Shown here: positions 9,434 to 17,944 of the stretch, one piece after another
Layout of the letters: every line of letters begins with the position of its first letter
How positions within the stretch are numbered: the stretch's first letter is position 1
Origin: an uncultured Oscillospiraceae bacterium
GTDB taxonomy: Bacteria > Bacillota > Clostridia > Oscillospirales > Ruminococcaceae
NCBI GenBank assembly: GCA_900542145.1
Contig: UQMF01000005.1
Span: forward strand, 1 to 64,000
DNA length: 64,000 nt
Direction: 5' to 3'
The notes under the pieces: generated by a model
What the model saw: the letters and a program-made list of their open reading frames with translations, nothing else
What the model was told of the DNA's origin: nothing
Databases searched by the model: none
Program-made: the position numbers and the translations under genes

Positions 9434-10534
9434 ATGCAGTTTGGCAGTGTTGAATTCTTCAAAGTGCTGATCAAAACAGTCCTCTGCATACTTTTCTTTG
9501 TTCCGCTGGTGCTCTGCGTGGTTTTCGCTGTGCTCCTCTGGAACAGCAATCAGAAGCAGGCAGAGCTGGCGCAGGACAATCAGAAGCTGGAATATTACGC
9601 CGAGATACTCAGTGGCGAGCGCGAGCCCACCGTCAAGGGATTCTACGATATTTACGAGCGCAGCGGACTTTCCGACGACGACCTGGTGGAGTATATCCTC
9701 CACGGCAGGGAGCCGTCAGAGCAGGCTAACGCCGGCGCCGCAGCGACTGTCCCTGCTTCCTCGCAGGCGCAGTCCGAGCCGGAGGCTTCCACGGTGCCCA
9801 CCGTGGATTCCGCGGAGCTGACGGTGGAATCCCAGGAGCCGGACAGCCCCTATGCGGACATCTATCCGGAAATGACGGTCAGCGCGCCCGCTGAGGAGGA
9901 GTACATCCGGGAAGAGAACGTGGTGTACCTCACCTTCGACGATGGTCCGTCCGACCATACTTACAGCATTCTGAGCTATCTTGAACAGTATAATATCAAG
10001 GCGACGTTCTTTGTCGTGCCCAACAGGACCGAGGGCTGCTATGCCAAGCTGAAGGCAATAGCGGACGCAGGACATTCCATCGGCGTCCACAGCGCTTCCC
10101 ACGTCTACAAGGATATTTACGCTTCCGTGGAGAATTTTCTGGAGGATTTCCACGAGGCATGGGACATAATATATGACGCGACCGGTATAAAGACCGAGAT
10201 ATTCCGCTTTCCTGGCGGCAGCGTGAACGATTTCAATGCGGACACCCGGGATCATATCATTCAGGAGATGACGCGCCGCGGATTCCGCTACTTCGACTGG
10301 AACGTTGACAGCAACGACGCAGGCGGCGCCAACTGGACGTATATGTACAACTCCATTCCGAAGGATATTTCCGGCAATTACCGTTCTGTGGTGCTGATGC
10401 ACGATTCCGCTTCCACACCGAACACGGTGCTGGTTCTGGGAGATGTGCTCCAGGTGCTTGTTAACGAGGGATACAAATTCGACAAGATAAACAATGATAC
10501 GATGCCGGTGCAGTTCACCGGACCGTTTGCGTGA
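9434..10534 (+). CDS. membrane-anchored polysaccharide deacetylase (NodB domain, CE4)
   Basis: A 366-residue CE4 family protein, a class that removes N- or O-acetyl groups from peptidoglycan or other glycans. Residues about 14-36 form one transmembrane segment with the catalytic part outside. A short coiled coil (QKQAELAQDNQKLEYY) and a Ser/Ala/Pro/Glu-rich linker (about 95-155) lead to the NodB domain. Visible motifs are YLTFDDGPSD (catalytic base and metal Asp), HSIGVHSASH (metal-binding His pair), FRFPGGS, and a late VLMHDS. It is followed 40 bases later by a bactofilin, suggesting a shared cell-envelope role. Confidence 0.88.
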   Translation: MQFGSVEFFKVLIKTVLCILFFVPLVLCVVFAVLLWNSNQKQAELAQDNQKLEYYAEILSGEREPTVKGFYDIYERSGLSDDDLVEYILHGREPSEQANAGAAATVPASSQAQSEPEASTVPTVDSAELTVESQEPDSPYADIYPEMTVSAPAEEEYIREENVVYLTFDDGPSDHTYSILSYLEQYNIKATFFVVPNRTEGCYAKLKAIADAGHSIGVHSASHVYKDIYASVENFLEDFHEAWDIIYDATGIKTEIFRFPGGSVNDFNADTRDHIIQEMTRRGFRYFDWNVDSNDAGGANWTYMYNSIPKDISGNYRSVVLMHDSASTPNTVLVLGDVLQVLVNEGYKFDKINNDTMPVQFTGPFA

Positions 10535-10573
10535 ATACGACAGAATAACGGCTGAAAAAGAAAGGAAAATAAA

Positions 10574-11494
10574 ATGGGCATCAAGGATAACTTTTCCCAG
10601 GCAGTAAAGGAACTGTGGAAAAAGGACGGCATGGAGGAGAACGGCGAAAATCGTACTGACAAACCGGCTCAGCCCACGGAACTGGATAAGTATCTGACAG
10701 AACCGCAGCAGGAGAGTGCGCAGCCCCAGGCGGCGCCGCAGGCTCCCCAGGCACAGAAGGCTCCGCAGGAGGCTCAGCCGGAGCAGCCGGCGGCTCCTCA
10801 GCAGGGCGGATACCAGTACAGCGCAGGGCAGCAGAATGCTGCACAGTCCGGCGCTCCCACTGAAACGCCGTACTATCGTCAGCAGCCTCAGCAGAACACC
10901 GCTCCGGCTTCCGGCGGAAACGGATTCGGCGGCGGTGCAGGATTTGGCGGAAACGGCGGCAGCGTACCTCCCACACCCTCCGGCAAGCCAATTGACGCCC
11001 CCAGCGATACCGACGAGGTGACTGTGATTTCTCGCAACACCATCATCGACGGTAATGTTCGAAGCCTTGCCAACATGCAGGTAGACGGCAACATAAAGGG
11101 CAACGTCGAAACCACCCGGGACATTGAGATGTCCGGAAAGGTAGTCGGCGATATCAAGTGCAATAACGCGAACATGAATTCTGCGGCAATGCAGGGAAAT
11201 CTGAACCTCAAGGGGAAGATACGCATGGACCGCGACACTATACTTATCGGCGACCTTACTTCGCAGTACGCTGACGTGAACGGCAGAATAAGGGGTAAGC
11301 TCGAGATCGGCGGAAAGGCGGAGCTGAAGCGTGACGCCATCGTTTTCGGCGATATCAACGCTTCCACGATTGCCGTAACGGACGGCGCGATAATCCAGGG
11401 TTACGTCAACACGACTTTCCTCTCCAAGGAGGACAGCCGCAGCGTATTCCCCGAGGCGATCTCTTTCGATAACAAGACAGCTGATAAGGCGTAA
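10574..11494 (+). CDS. bactofilin-like polymer-forming protein
   Basis: A 306-residue protein with a C-terminal bactofilin (DUF583) domain from about residue 150 to 285, a right-handed beta-helix that self-assembles into filaments used as scaffolds for envelope enzymes. The repeating pattern is visible as IIDGNVRSLANMQVDGNIKG, VVGDIKC, LIGDLTS and IVFGDI. The N-terminal half (about 35-140) is low complexity, rich in Gln, Ala and Pro and then Gly, and likely disordered. Fusion of a long Q/A/P tail to a bactofilin is not unusual. Its neighbour is a polysaccharide deacetylase; such pairing fits localised wall modification, which is inference. Confidence 0.85.
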   Translation: MGIKDNFSQAVKELWKKDGMEENGENRTDKPAQPTELDKYLTEPQQESAQPQAAPQAPQAQKAPQEAQPEQPAAPQQGGYQYSAGQQNAAQSGAPTETPYYRQQPQQNTAPASGGNGFGGGAGFGGNGGSVPPTPSGKPIDAPSDTDEVTVISRNTIIDGNVRSLANMQVDGNIKGNVETTRDIEMSGKVVGDIKCNNANMNSAAMQGNLNLKGKIRMDRDTILIGDLTSQYADVNGRIRGKLEIGGKAELKRDAIVFGDINASTIAVTDGAIIQGYVNTTFLSKEDSRSVFPEAISFDNKTADKA

Positions 11495-11524
11495 TCACAA
11501 TTCCGGGAAAGGCAGCATCACTCA

Positions 11525-12295
11525 ATGAGCACCAAGAAGAATCAGAATATTGCATCACTCATAGCCACAGTAGTCATTGCAGGACTTGCCTGCGCAGCGG
11601 CGATCGTTGCGGCGGTAATGATCCTGGGCGGAAACAAGGACGGCGACGGCGGTCAGCCGCAGCAGCAGACCTCCGCGCACGACACCTCCTACCTCACGCA
11701 GGAATACCGCGACGAGGCGGGGCTGGCGGCGCACGACCTGCTGGACGACAGCCACGAGATACTCAGACTGTTCGTCACCGAGGGACTTCACCACAATGAC
11801 GAGCCTTACGGAAACCTGCCCGAGGACGGATACTACACCGTCAACAACACCGACTACGACTTACAGAAGATACAGGATCTGGTGCACTCGGTTTATGTGG
11901 ACGACGCAGCTGAAAAGATCCTTACAGACGTTGACGGCAACGGGCTGACCGTTTACGCCAACAGAAAGATACAGCAGAAGGTGGAAACCACCGCAGTTTC
12001 CGAGGATTCCACAGCGGAAGCGGACAGCACCGTGAAGTACGAAACCGTCGAGGTGCTCGGAATAAGCTCCGATTTCCTGGCGGACCCGTCCAAGAGCTGG
12101 GTCAGCTGCTCCATCAAGATAGACTACGTTGAAGAAGGAAGATGCACCCTTGAAGTGGGCGTATTCGACCAGAAGCTTGACACCCTGATCGGCACCGCCG
12201 AGGCGGATTCCCCGAAGGAGCCGGACGCTTCCTACACCGTTGACATGGTAAAGACCAACGATGGCTGGCGCCTGGAAGAGTTCGTCACCAGGTAA
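11525..12295 (+). CDS. unknown membrane-anchored extracytoplasmic protein
   Basis: A 256-residue protein I do not recognise. One transmembrane segment (about residues 10-35) is followed by a Gly/Asp/Gln-rich linker and an acidic outer domain of about 200 residues. The C-terminal part (SWVSCSIKIDYVEEGRCTLEVGVFD... to GWRLEEFVTR) looks like an alpha/beta fold ending in a strand pattern reminiscent of NTF2-like or IseA-like domains, but this is only an impression. Its TAA overlaps the next ATG by one base (TAATG), so it is translationally coupled to the first atp-type gene; a role near the ATP synthase or wall is possible. Confidence 0.7.
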   Translation: MSTKKNQNIASLIATVVIAGLACAAAIVAAVMILGGNKDGDGGQPQQQTSAHDTSYLTQEYRDEAGLAAHDLLDDSHEILRLFVTEGLHHNDEPYGNLPEDGYYTVNNTDYDLQKIQDLVHSVYVDDAAEKILTDVDGNGLTVYANRKIQQKVETTAVSEDSTAEADSTVKYETVEVLGISSDFLADPSKSWVSCSIKIDYVEEGRCTLEVGVFDQKLDTLIGTAEADSPKEPDASYTVDMVKTNDGWRLEEFVTR

Positions 12296-12594
12296 TGAGC
12301 GAAAAGAAAAGCCCCTTTGCCGTATGGGCGGTGGCAAGCCAGATGGCATTCGTTATCCTGGCGCCGCTGCTGGTTTTCATCGTGGGCGGACATTATATCG
12401 TGGAGCGTTACAGCCTGCCGGACTGGGTGATGGTGATATGCATTATCCTCGGTATCCTGTTCATGATAAGCGGCGCGATAAATCACATCATGAAGATGAT
12501 CCGCCTTTTCGCAAAGGACGACAAGTCAAAGTACCGCAGCTATTACAGCGACCGCCGGGACAATGACTACTACGACGACCACGGACATCAGTGA
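12295..12594 (+). CDS. AtpZ/AtpI-type putative F1Fo ATPase accessory membrane protein
   Basis: A 99-residue protein with two transmembrane segments (about residues 10-32 and 44-65) and a charged Tyr/Asp-rich tail, the plan of the AtpZ family that precedes atpI in many operons and is linked to c-ring assembly or divalent cation uptake. Its start overlaps the stop of the upstream gene, and the ATP synthase genes follow on the same strand. Confidence 0.72.
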   Translation: MSEKKSPFAVWAVASQMAFVILAPLLVFIVGGHYIVERYSLPDWVMVICIILGILFMISGAINHIMKMIRLFAKDDKSKYRSYYSDRRDNDYYDDHGHQ

Positions 12595-12601
12595 GGTGCG
12601 A

Positions 12602-13015
12602 ATGTCGGCAAAAAGATACAGCGTTACCCGGCAGGAACTGCGCGCAATGCTCCCATGGCTGCTCGCAATAAATGCGGCGTATTTCGCCGTGCTGACGGTT
12701 CTCTTCTTCGCCTCCGGGCTGGATTACTCACTGCTCCTCGGCGGAGTGTGGGGCAATATCGCCGGCGTGGGCAACTTCTGGCTGATGGGGGTCACGGCTG
12801 AGAACGCCCTGAGGCGCGGCTCCAAATCCGCACAGAGATATATGAACACGCTCTACTGCGTCAGATACCTGGGATTGTTCCTGGTTATGACTGCGGCGGG
12901 GCTGCTCCCTTTCATTGATCTTATTACCGCGGCGGTGCCGCTTTTCTTTCCCAGGATAATCATTACGGTGAAAGCCCTGTGGGAAACTCGCACATCGCGG
13001 AAATCAGATAAATAA
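12602..13015 (+). CDS. atpI: ATP synthase subunit I
   Basis: A 137-residue protein with four hydrophobic segments, matching the AtpI (ATP-synt_I) assembly factor that assists c-ring formation. The ATG at 12602 follows GTGAGGTG closely; an earlier in-frame ATG at 12563 would add a Thr-rich stretch lying inside the upstream gene and has no ribosome binding site, so it was rejected. Position directly before atpB supports the call more than sequence conservation, which is low in this family. Confidence 0.72.
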   Translation: MSAKRYSVTRQELRAMLPWLLAINAAYFAVLTVLFFASGLDYSLLLGGVWGNIAGVGNFWLMGVTAENALRRGSKSAQRYMNTLYCVRYLGLFLVMTAAGLLPFIDLITAAVPLFFPRIIITVKALWETRTSRKSDK

Positions 13016-13038
13016 ATCCAAAGGAGGAATGATAGGAT

Positions 13039-13752
13039 ATGCCATCAGCTTTACTTCTGGCGTCTGAGGGCGGATTTACCGTCACCGGTCCGAAGGTCAT
13101 CGCTAGCTTCGACCTGTTCGGGATAACGTGGAATCTCACTGAAACAGTATTTATCCAGTGGATAGTCATGCTGATCCTGCTGGTGGTAATGCTCGTTCTA
13201 ACAAGCAAGCTGGAAATAATCCCGAAAACAAAGCGCCAGGCGGCGGCAGAATGGATCGTGACTTTCGCCAGAAACATGGTGGATACCACGATGGGCCCCA
13301 GATATAAGGGCTACACCACCTACATCGGTGCGCTGCTGTGTTTCCTGCTGCTGAACAACCTCATGAGCCTTTTCGGTCTCAAGAATCCGACCTCTGATAT
13401 CTCGGTCACGGGTGCGATCGCGCTCATCACTTTCGTGCTGACCCAGATCAACCGCGCAAGAACCGGCAAGGTTAAGGGATTTTTCCACGCATTCATCGAG
13501 CCTATGCCCTTCATGCTGCCGTTCAACATCATCGGCGAGATCGCGAATCCGCTGTCGCAGGCGCTGCGTATCTTCGGCAACATGGTCGCAGGTATGGTAA
13601 TCGGCGGTCTGATCTATTTCGCGCTGGGTAACTTCGCGATACTGATCCCTGCAATTACATCGCTGTATTTCGATATCTTCTCGGCAGTGATCCAGGCTTA
13701 CATCTTCACAACTCTGACAATGGCGTATATTTCCGGCGCAGAGTGCGAATGA
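13039..13752 (+). CDS. atpB: ATP synthase subunit a
   Basis: A 237-residue integral membrane stator subunit of Fo that provides the ion half-channels. The essential stator arginine is Arg177 in SQALRIFGN, and the following GNMV/GGLI helix and C-terminal FTTLTMAYISGA are typical. AAGGAGGAATGA lies upstream of the ATG. It is the first structural Fo gene of the operon. Confidence 0.94.
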   Translation: MPSALLLASEGGFTVTGPKVIASFDLFGITWNLTETVFIQWIVMLILLVVMLVLTSKLEIIPKTKRQAAAEWIVTFARNMVDTTMGPRYKGYTTYIGALLCFLLLNNLMSLFGLKNPTSDISVTGAIALITFVLTQINRARTGKVKGFFHAFIEPMPFMLPFNIIGEIANPLSQALRIFGNMVAGMVIGGLIYFALGNFAILIPAITSLYFDIFSAVIQAYIFTTLTMAYISGAECE

Positions 13753-13811
13753 TCTCACATGGCTACACTCCCTTCTGGGGATAGTATTTATATCAAATGG
13801 AGGAAATAACA

Positions 13812-14099
13812 ATGACAGATATGCAGACTTTATCCAGTGCCATCGTTCTTGGCGCTTCCGCGCTCGGCGCAGGCACAGCAATGATCGCCGGTCTTGGTCC
13901 TGGTATCGGTGAAGGTATATGCGCCAGCAAGGCGGTCGAGGCTATCGGCAGACAGCCTGAGGCTTCCGGTGCGGTTACAAGAACAATGATCATCGGTGAC
14001 GCGCTCGCTGAGACCACCGGTCTTTATGCGCTGGTTATCGCGCTGCTTCTCCTTTATGCAAATCCGCTGTTCAGCAATCTCACTAACCTGTTCGATTAA
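13812..14099 (+). CDS. atpE: ATP synthase subunit c (two-carboxylate, probably sodium-binding)
   Basis: A 95-residue hairpin of two transmembrane helices forming the rotor ring. The ion-binding carboxylate is Glu67 in ALAETTGLY on helix 2. Helix 1 carries a second acidic residue, Glu34 in GPGIGEG, exactly 33 residues earlier. Thr68, Thr69 and Tyr72 occupy places equal to Ser66, Thr67 and Tyr70 of the Ilyobacter tartaricus sodium site. A Glu pair with this spacing is the motif described for the Fusobacterium nucleatum sodium-driven ring. The ATG at 13812 has GGAGG eight bases upstream; an in-frame ATG at 13797 overlaps that site and is less likely. Confidence 0.93.
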   Translation: MTDMQTLSSAIVLGASALGAGTAMIAGLGPGIGEGICASKAVEAIGRQPEASGAVTRTMIIGDALAETTGLYALVIALLLLYANPLFSNLTNLFD

Positions 14100-14134
14100 T
14101 GCGGAATAAAGCACAAAGGGAGGAGTTGGATTAA

Positions 14135-14668
14135 ATGCTGACACTTATAAGTGAAAGCGCAGCGCAGGAAGTCCTGCCGCTCGTTACCATCGACCCCGGT
14201 ACCATTGTGTTCACCCTGATAAACACTCTTATCATCTTTATCCTGTTCAGAATATTCCTGTTCAAGCCGGTCGGAAAGGTACTCGACAAGCGCAACGAAA
14301 TGGCGGCGGCGGAGATCGCCGAGGCCAAGCGCGCGAAGGAATCCGCCGCAAAGACTGAGCAGGAATACCTCGAGAAGCTGGCAAAGGCAAAGGAGGAGGC
14401 TGCTGAGATCATGAAGCAGGCCACCGCCCGTGCACAGCGCCGCGAGGAGGAGATAATCAACGACGCCAACCAGAAGGCGGCGGAGATCAGGGCAAGGGCT
14501 GAGGAAAACATCGAGCGCGACAGGCAGAGCGCCGTTAACGAGATCAAGGATCAGATATCCGACATCGTTATCATGGCGGCTTCAAGCGTTGTTGAGAAGG
14601 AACTTTCCGCGAAGGATAACGAGGCGCTCATAAACAGCTTCCTCGAGAACGTGGGCACTGCAAAGTGA
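14135..14668 (+). CDS. atpF: ATP synthase subunit b
   Basis: A 177-residue peripheral stalk subunit: one N-terminal membrane segment (about residues 22-42, LINTLIIFILFRIFLFKPV) followed by a long charged Ala/Glu/Lys-rich helix that dimerises and reaches the F1 head. GGGAGGAG precedes the ATG. Order between atpE and atpH is standard. Confidence 0.93.
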   Translation: MLTLISESAAQEVLPLVTIDPGTIVFTLINTLIIFILFRIFLFKPVGKVLDKRNEMAAAEIAEAKRAKESAAKTEQEYLEKLAKAKEEAAEIMKQATARAQRREEEIINDANQKAAEIRARAEENIERDRQSAVNEIKDQISDIVIMAASSVVEKELSAKDNEALINSFLENVGTAK

Positions 14669-14689
14669 CCGCCGCAGAAAGGAGCTTCT

Positions 14690-15241
14690 ATGAACGACAA
14701 GGCTGAAAAAGTATACGCCGGGGCGTTCTTTGAGCTGTGTACGGAGGAGGCTCCGGACAGGCTCAGCGATATTCTCGGCGAACTGGACGCGCTCAATGCC
14801 ATTTTCGACGGGGATCCGGAATTCGTCAAGCTGCTCGGCACCCCCACGATAACCATGGACGAGAAGCTTGGCATGATGAGGGATATCATCAGCCGGGGCG
14901 AGATCTCGGAAATCACCGGGAACCTGCTGTGCGTCCTGACGGAGCGTGGGAGAATGAACTGCTTTGGCGGTATCCTCAGGAATTTCCGCGCGTCATATAA
15001 CGAGTATTTCAAGATAGCTGAGATAACCGTGACCAGCAGCGCTCCGCTGCCGGAAGCTGTTGTGGAAAAGATAAGGGCGAAGATGTCCGAGGTCACCGGA
15101 AAGACCGTTTCCGTGAAGGAGAAGGTTGACCCGGCGCTCATTGGCGGCGTTGTTATCGACTACGGCAGCACTCGCTGGGACGGCAGTATCCGCTCCAGGC
15201 TCGCAGGTCTGCGCAAAGAGCTTGGCGGCGTGATCGCCTGA
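14690..15241 (+). CDS. atpH: ATP synthase subunit delta
   Basis: A 183-residue protein of the delta/OSCP family linking the stalk to F1. The N-terminal helical domain begins KVYAGAFFELC and the C-terminal region holds the family motif VDPALIGGVVIDYGS. It begins 21 bases after atpF with GAAAGGAG upstream. Confidence 0.93.
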   Translation: MNDKAEKVYAGAFFELCTEEAPDRLSDILGELDALNAIFDGDPEFVKLLGTPTITMDEKLGMMRDIISRGEISEITGNLLCVLTERGRMNCFGGILRNFRASYNEYFKIAEITVTSSAPLPEAVVEKIRAKMSEVTGKTVSVKEKVDPALIGGVVIDYGSTRWDGSIRSRLAGLRKELGGVIA

Positions 15242-15302
15242 CGGCAAAACCGCCGCGAGCCACGGCTCCGGCAGTATCATCAAAAAGAAAGGGATTGATT
15301 TA

Positions 15303-16811
15303 ATGGATCTACGCCCCGATGAAATAACGGGTCTGATAAAGTCCCGGATAAAGAACTACAACTCGAAGCTCCAGCTGGCTGACGTCGGCACCGTTGTCAC
15401 AGTAGGCGACGGTATCGTGCGTATCCACGGGCTTGAAAAGTGCATGCTCAACGAGCTTCTCGAATTCGAGAACGGCGTGCAGTGCATGGCGATGAACCTC
15501 GAGCAGGATTTCGTTGGCGCGGTTATGCTCGGCTCCGACGAGGATATCAAGGAAGGCTCCACCGTAAAGCGCACAGGCAGCATCATGTCCGTGCCGGTCG
15601 GCGAAGCGCTCCTGGGCAGAGTTGTGAATTCTCTGGGACAGCCCATCGACGGCAAGGGCGCTATCCTCGCGAAGGAAACACGCCCCATTGAAAAGATCGC
15701 GTCTGGTATCATCACCAGAAAGCCTGTTACCGTGCCCCTCCAGACCGGTATCAAGGCAATAGACAGCATGATCCCGATAGGCAGAGGTCAGCGTGAGCTT
15801 ATCATCGGCGACCGCCAGACAGGTAAGACTGCCATCGCTATCGACACCATCATCAACCAGAAGGGCAAGGACGTTATCTGCATCTATGTCGCAATAGGTC
15901 AGAAGAACTCCACTGTTGCCGGCGTTGTTGAGCAGCTGCGCGCAGGCGGCGCGCTGGATTACTCCATCGTGGTTTCCGCGACTGCTTCCGAGCTGGCGCC
16001 GCTTCAGTACATCGCACCCTATTCCGGCTGCACCATGGGCGAGTACTTCATGGACCAGGGCAAGGACGTCCTCGTGGTATACGACGACCTGTCCAAGCAC
16101 GCCGTGGCTTACCGTACCCTCTCGCTGCTGCTGAAAAGACCGCCAGGACGTGAAGCGTACCCCGGCGATGTATTCTATCTGCACTCAAGACTTCTCGAGC
16201 GTGCCGCAAGACTCAATGAGAACTACGGCGGCGGCTCCCTGACTGCGCTGCCGATAATCGAAACGCAGGCAGGCGACGTATCCGCGTATATCCCGACCAA
16301 CGTAATCTCCATCACCGACGGTCAGATATACCTTGAGAGCGAGCTGTTCAACGCTGGTGTACGCCCCGCAGTAAACCCGGGCATCTCCGTATCCCGTGTA
16401 GGCGGTAACGCACAGATCAAGGCTATGAAGAAGGTAGCCGGCACCCTGAAGCTGGATTACTCCCAGTACAGGGAGCTTCAGAGTTTTGCGCAGTTCGGCT
16501 CCGACCTGGATAAGGACACCAAGGAGCGTCTGGCAAAGGGCGAGCGTATCGTTGAGGTGCTCAAGCAGGATCAGAACTCCCCCCTCGAGGTAGAGGAGCA
16601 GGTAGTCATCATCTACGCTGTCGTACACAACTACCTCAAGGATATCCCCGTTGAGAAGATAAAGCAGTATCAGGCAGACCTGCTTGACCACATCAGGTCC
16701 ACCGTTCCTGAGATACTCACAAGCATAAAGACCGAAAAGGTGATCACCCCCGAGAACGAGGAGCAGCTTAAGAACGTGCTGACCGAGTTTGCCAGGGGTT
16801 ACACCGCCTGA
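15303..16811 (+). CDS. atpA: ATP synthase F1 subunit alpha
   Basis: A 502-residue non-catalytic nucleotide-binding subunit of the F1 hexamer. The Walker A loop is GDRQTGKTA near residue 171, the beta-barrel domain begins VGTVVTVGDGIVRIHGL, and the family signature PAVNPGISVSRVGG appears near residue 360. Length is normal. A 41-residue coding sequence follows before atpG. Confidence 0.97.
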   Translation: MDLRPDEITGLIKSRIKNYNSKLQLADVGTVVTVGDGIVRIHGLEKCMLNELLEFENGVQCMAMNLEQDFVGAVMLGSDEDIKEGSTVKRTGSIMSVPVGEALLGRVVNSLGQPIDGKGAILAKETRPIEKIASGIITRKPVTVPLQTGIKAIDSMIPIGRGQRELIIGDRQTGKTAIAIDTIINQKGKDVICIYVAIGQKNSTVAGVVEQLRAGGALDYSIVVSATASELAPLQYIAPYSGCTMGEYFMDQGKDVLVVYDDLSKHAVAYRTLSLLLKRPPGREAYPGDVFYLHSRLLERAARLNENYGGGSLTALPIIETQAGDVSAYIPTNVISITDGQIYLESELFNAGVRPAVNPGISVSRVGGNAQIKAMKKVAGTLKLDYSQYRELQSFAQFGSDLDKDTKERLAKGERIVEVLKQDQNSPLEVEEQVVIIYAVVHNYLKDIPVEKIKQYQADLLDHIRSTVPEILTSIKTEKVITPENEEQLKNVLTEFARGYTA

Positions 16812-16826
16812 CGAAAGGAGCATAAC

Positions 16827-16952
16827 ATGAAGCAGGCTGCTTTTGTGCTCGGCATTATTGCCACAACTCTTTCCATGTTCGCCGCCCTCGGCGTTGCATG
16901 GCTCTTCATCGAAAAGAAGGTAAGATATATCACTACGGACGACAACGTTTAA
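16827..16952 (+). CDS. 41-residue single-span membrane peptide between atpA and atpG
   Basis: A short reading frame with ATG at 16827 and TAA at 16950-16952, preceded by GAAAGGAG at 16814-16820. It starts MKQAAFVLGIIATTLSMF, continues with a hydrophobic Ala/Gly/Trp segment (residues about 6-28), then a basic patch EKKVRY and ends TTDDNV. This is a one-transmembrane peptide with a positively charged cytoplasmic flank. Position inside the operon and the strong ribosome binding site argue that it is translated. I know of no standard F1Fo subunit of this kind at this place; it could be an accessory or assembly peptide. Confidence 0.7.
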   Translation: MKQAAFVLGIIATTLSMFAALGVAWLFIEKKVRYITTDDNV

Positions 16953-17027
16953 TGCCGCCGTTTCCGCCGCAGGTCTGCTGCGGCGCGGTATCTTTACCCA
17001 GGGGGTGATATTATAGCATCAGGTAAT

Positions 17028-17864
17028 ATGAAGGACATCAAGCGGCGTATCAAGTCCGTCGGCTCCACCCGGCAGATAACCAAGGCGATGGAGCTGGTGT
17101 CCTCAAGTAAGCTCCGCAAGGCGAAGCAGCGCGCTGAACAGGCTCGTCCCTATTTCAACGAGCTGTATAAGTCCATGTGTGAGATTGTTTCCGCCAATAC
17201 CGACTTCTCCACGGTGTTCACAGTGAAGAGGGAGGTAAAGCACCGCCTGTTCATCGTTGTGGCAGGCGACAGAGGACTTGCCGGCGGATATAACTCAAAT
17301 ATCCTGAAGCTGGCGGCATCGGCGCATTCCGCAGATCCGGAGAAGCCCAAGATAATCGCTGTCGGCAAGAAGGCTATAGAGTATTTCTCCAAGCGCGACT
17401 ACGACATAGTGGGAAGCTATCCGAACATCGCCGAGAACATCAAGCCCGCCCAGGCGCAGGAGATCGCGGATACAGCGGTCGAGCTGTTCCGCAAGGGCGA
17501 GGTGGACGACGTCCAGATATTCTTCACCATGTTCGTTTCCCAGCTGACGCAGGAGGCACAGCAGATGGCGGTGCTTCCTATGATGACGCAGAAGCTCGAG
17601 AATTACGGCACCATGACTTATGACCCGTCCCCCGAGGCGGTGTTCGACCGTATCGTGCCGAAGTTCACCGCCAGCCTTGTGCAGTGCGCTGTTGTGGAGG
17701 CGTATGCTTCCGAGCAGGGCGCGCGCAGAACGGCTATGGAGTCCGCAACTGACAACGCAGACGCCATGACCGAGAGTCTGTCGCTGCTCTATAACAGAGC
17801 GCGCCAGGCAAGCATCACGCAGGAGATCACCGAGATCGTATCTGGCGCGAATGCTCTTGAGTAA
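17028..17864 (+). CDS. atpG: ATP synthase F1 subunit gamma
   Basis: A central rotor shaft subunit, 278 residues from the ATG at 17028. The N-terminal helix KDIKRRIKSVGSTRQITKAM and the C-terminal helix with TEIVSGANALE are the two halves of the coiled coil in the F1 core. The ATG lies 22 bases after the ribosome binding site GGGGG (17001-17005), which is too far. Five codons upstream in frame, from 17013, the sequence reads ATA GCA TCA GGT AAT ATG, equal to the usual family N-terminus Met-Ala-Ser-x-x-Met-Lys if ATA is the start. The true start may therefore be ATA at 17013 (or ATT at 17010). Confidence 0.94.
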   Translation: MKDIKRRIKSVGSTRQITKAMELVSSSKLRKAKQRAEQARPYFNELYKSMCEIVSANTDFSTVFTVKREVKHRLFIVVAGDRGLAGGYNSNILKLAASAHSADPEKPKIIAVGKKAIEYFSKRDYDIVGSYPNIAENIKPAQAQEIADTAVELFRKGEVDDVQIFFTMFVSQLTQEAQQMAVLPMMTQKLENYGTMTYDPSPEAVFDRIVPKFTASLVQCAVVEAYASEQGARRTAMESATDNADAMTESLSLLYNRARQASITQEITEIVSGANALE

Positions 17865-17944
17865 TTACAATACGTTATATCGCCGCGCGATGTAACATTC
17901 GGTATAGCATTTCCAAAACTACTATTGGAAAGGAAAAATCAGAA

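Noticed and set aside
12563..12601. Longer atpI starting at 12563
   Set aside because: The added Thr-rich residues come from the end of the upstream gene in another frame, and no ribosome binding site precedes that ATG.
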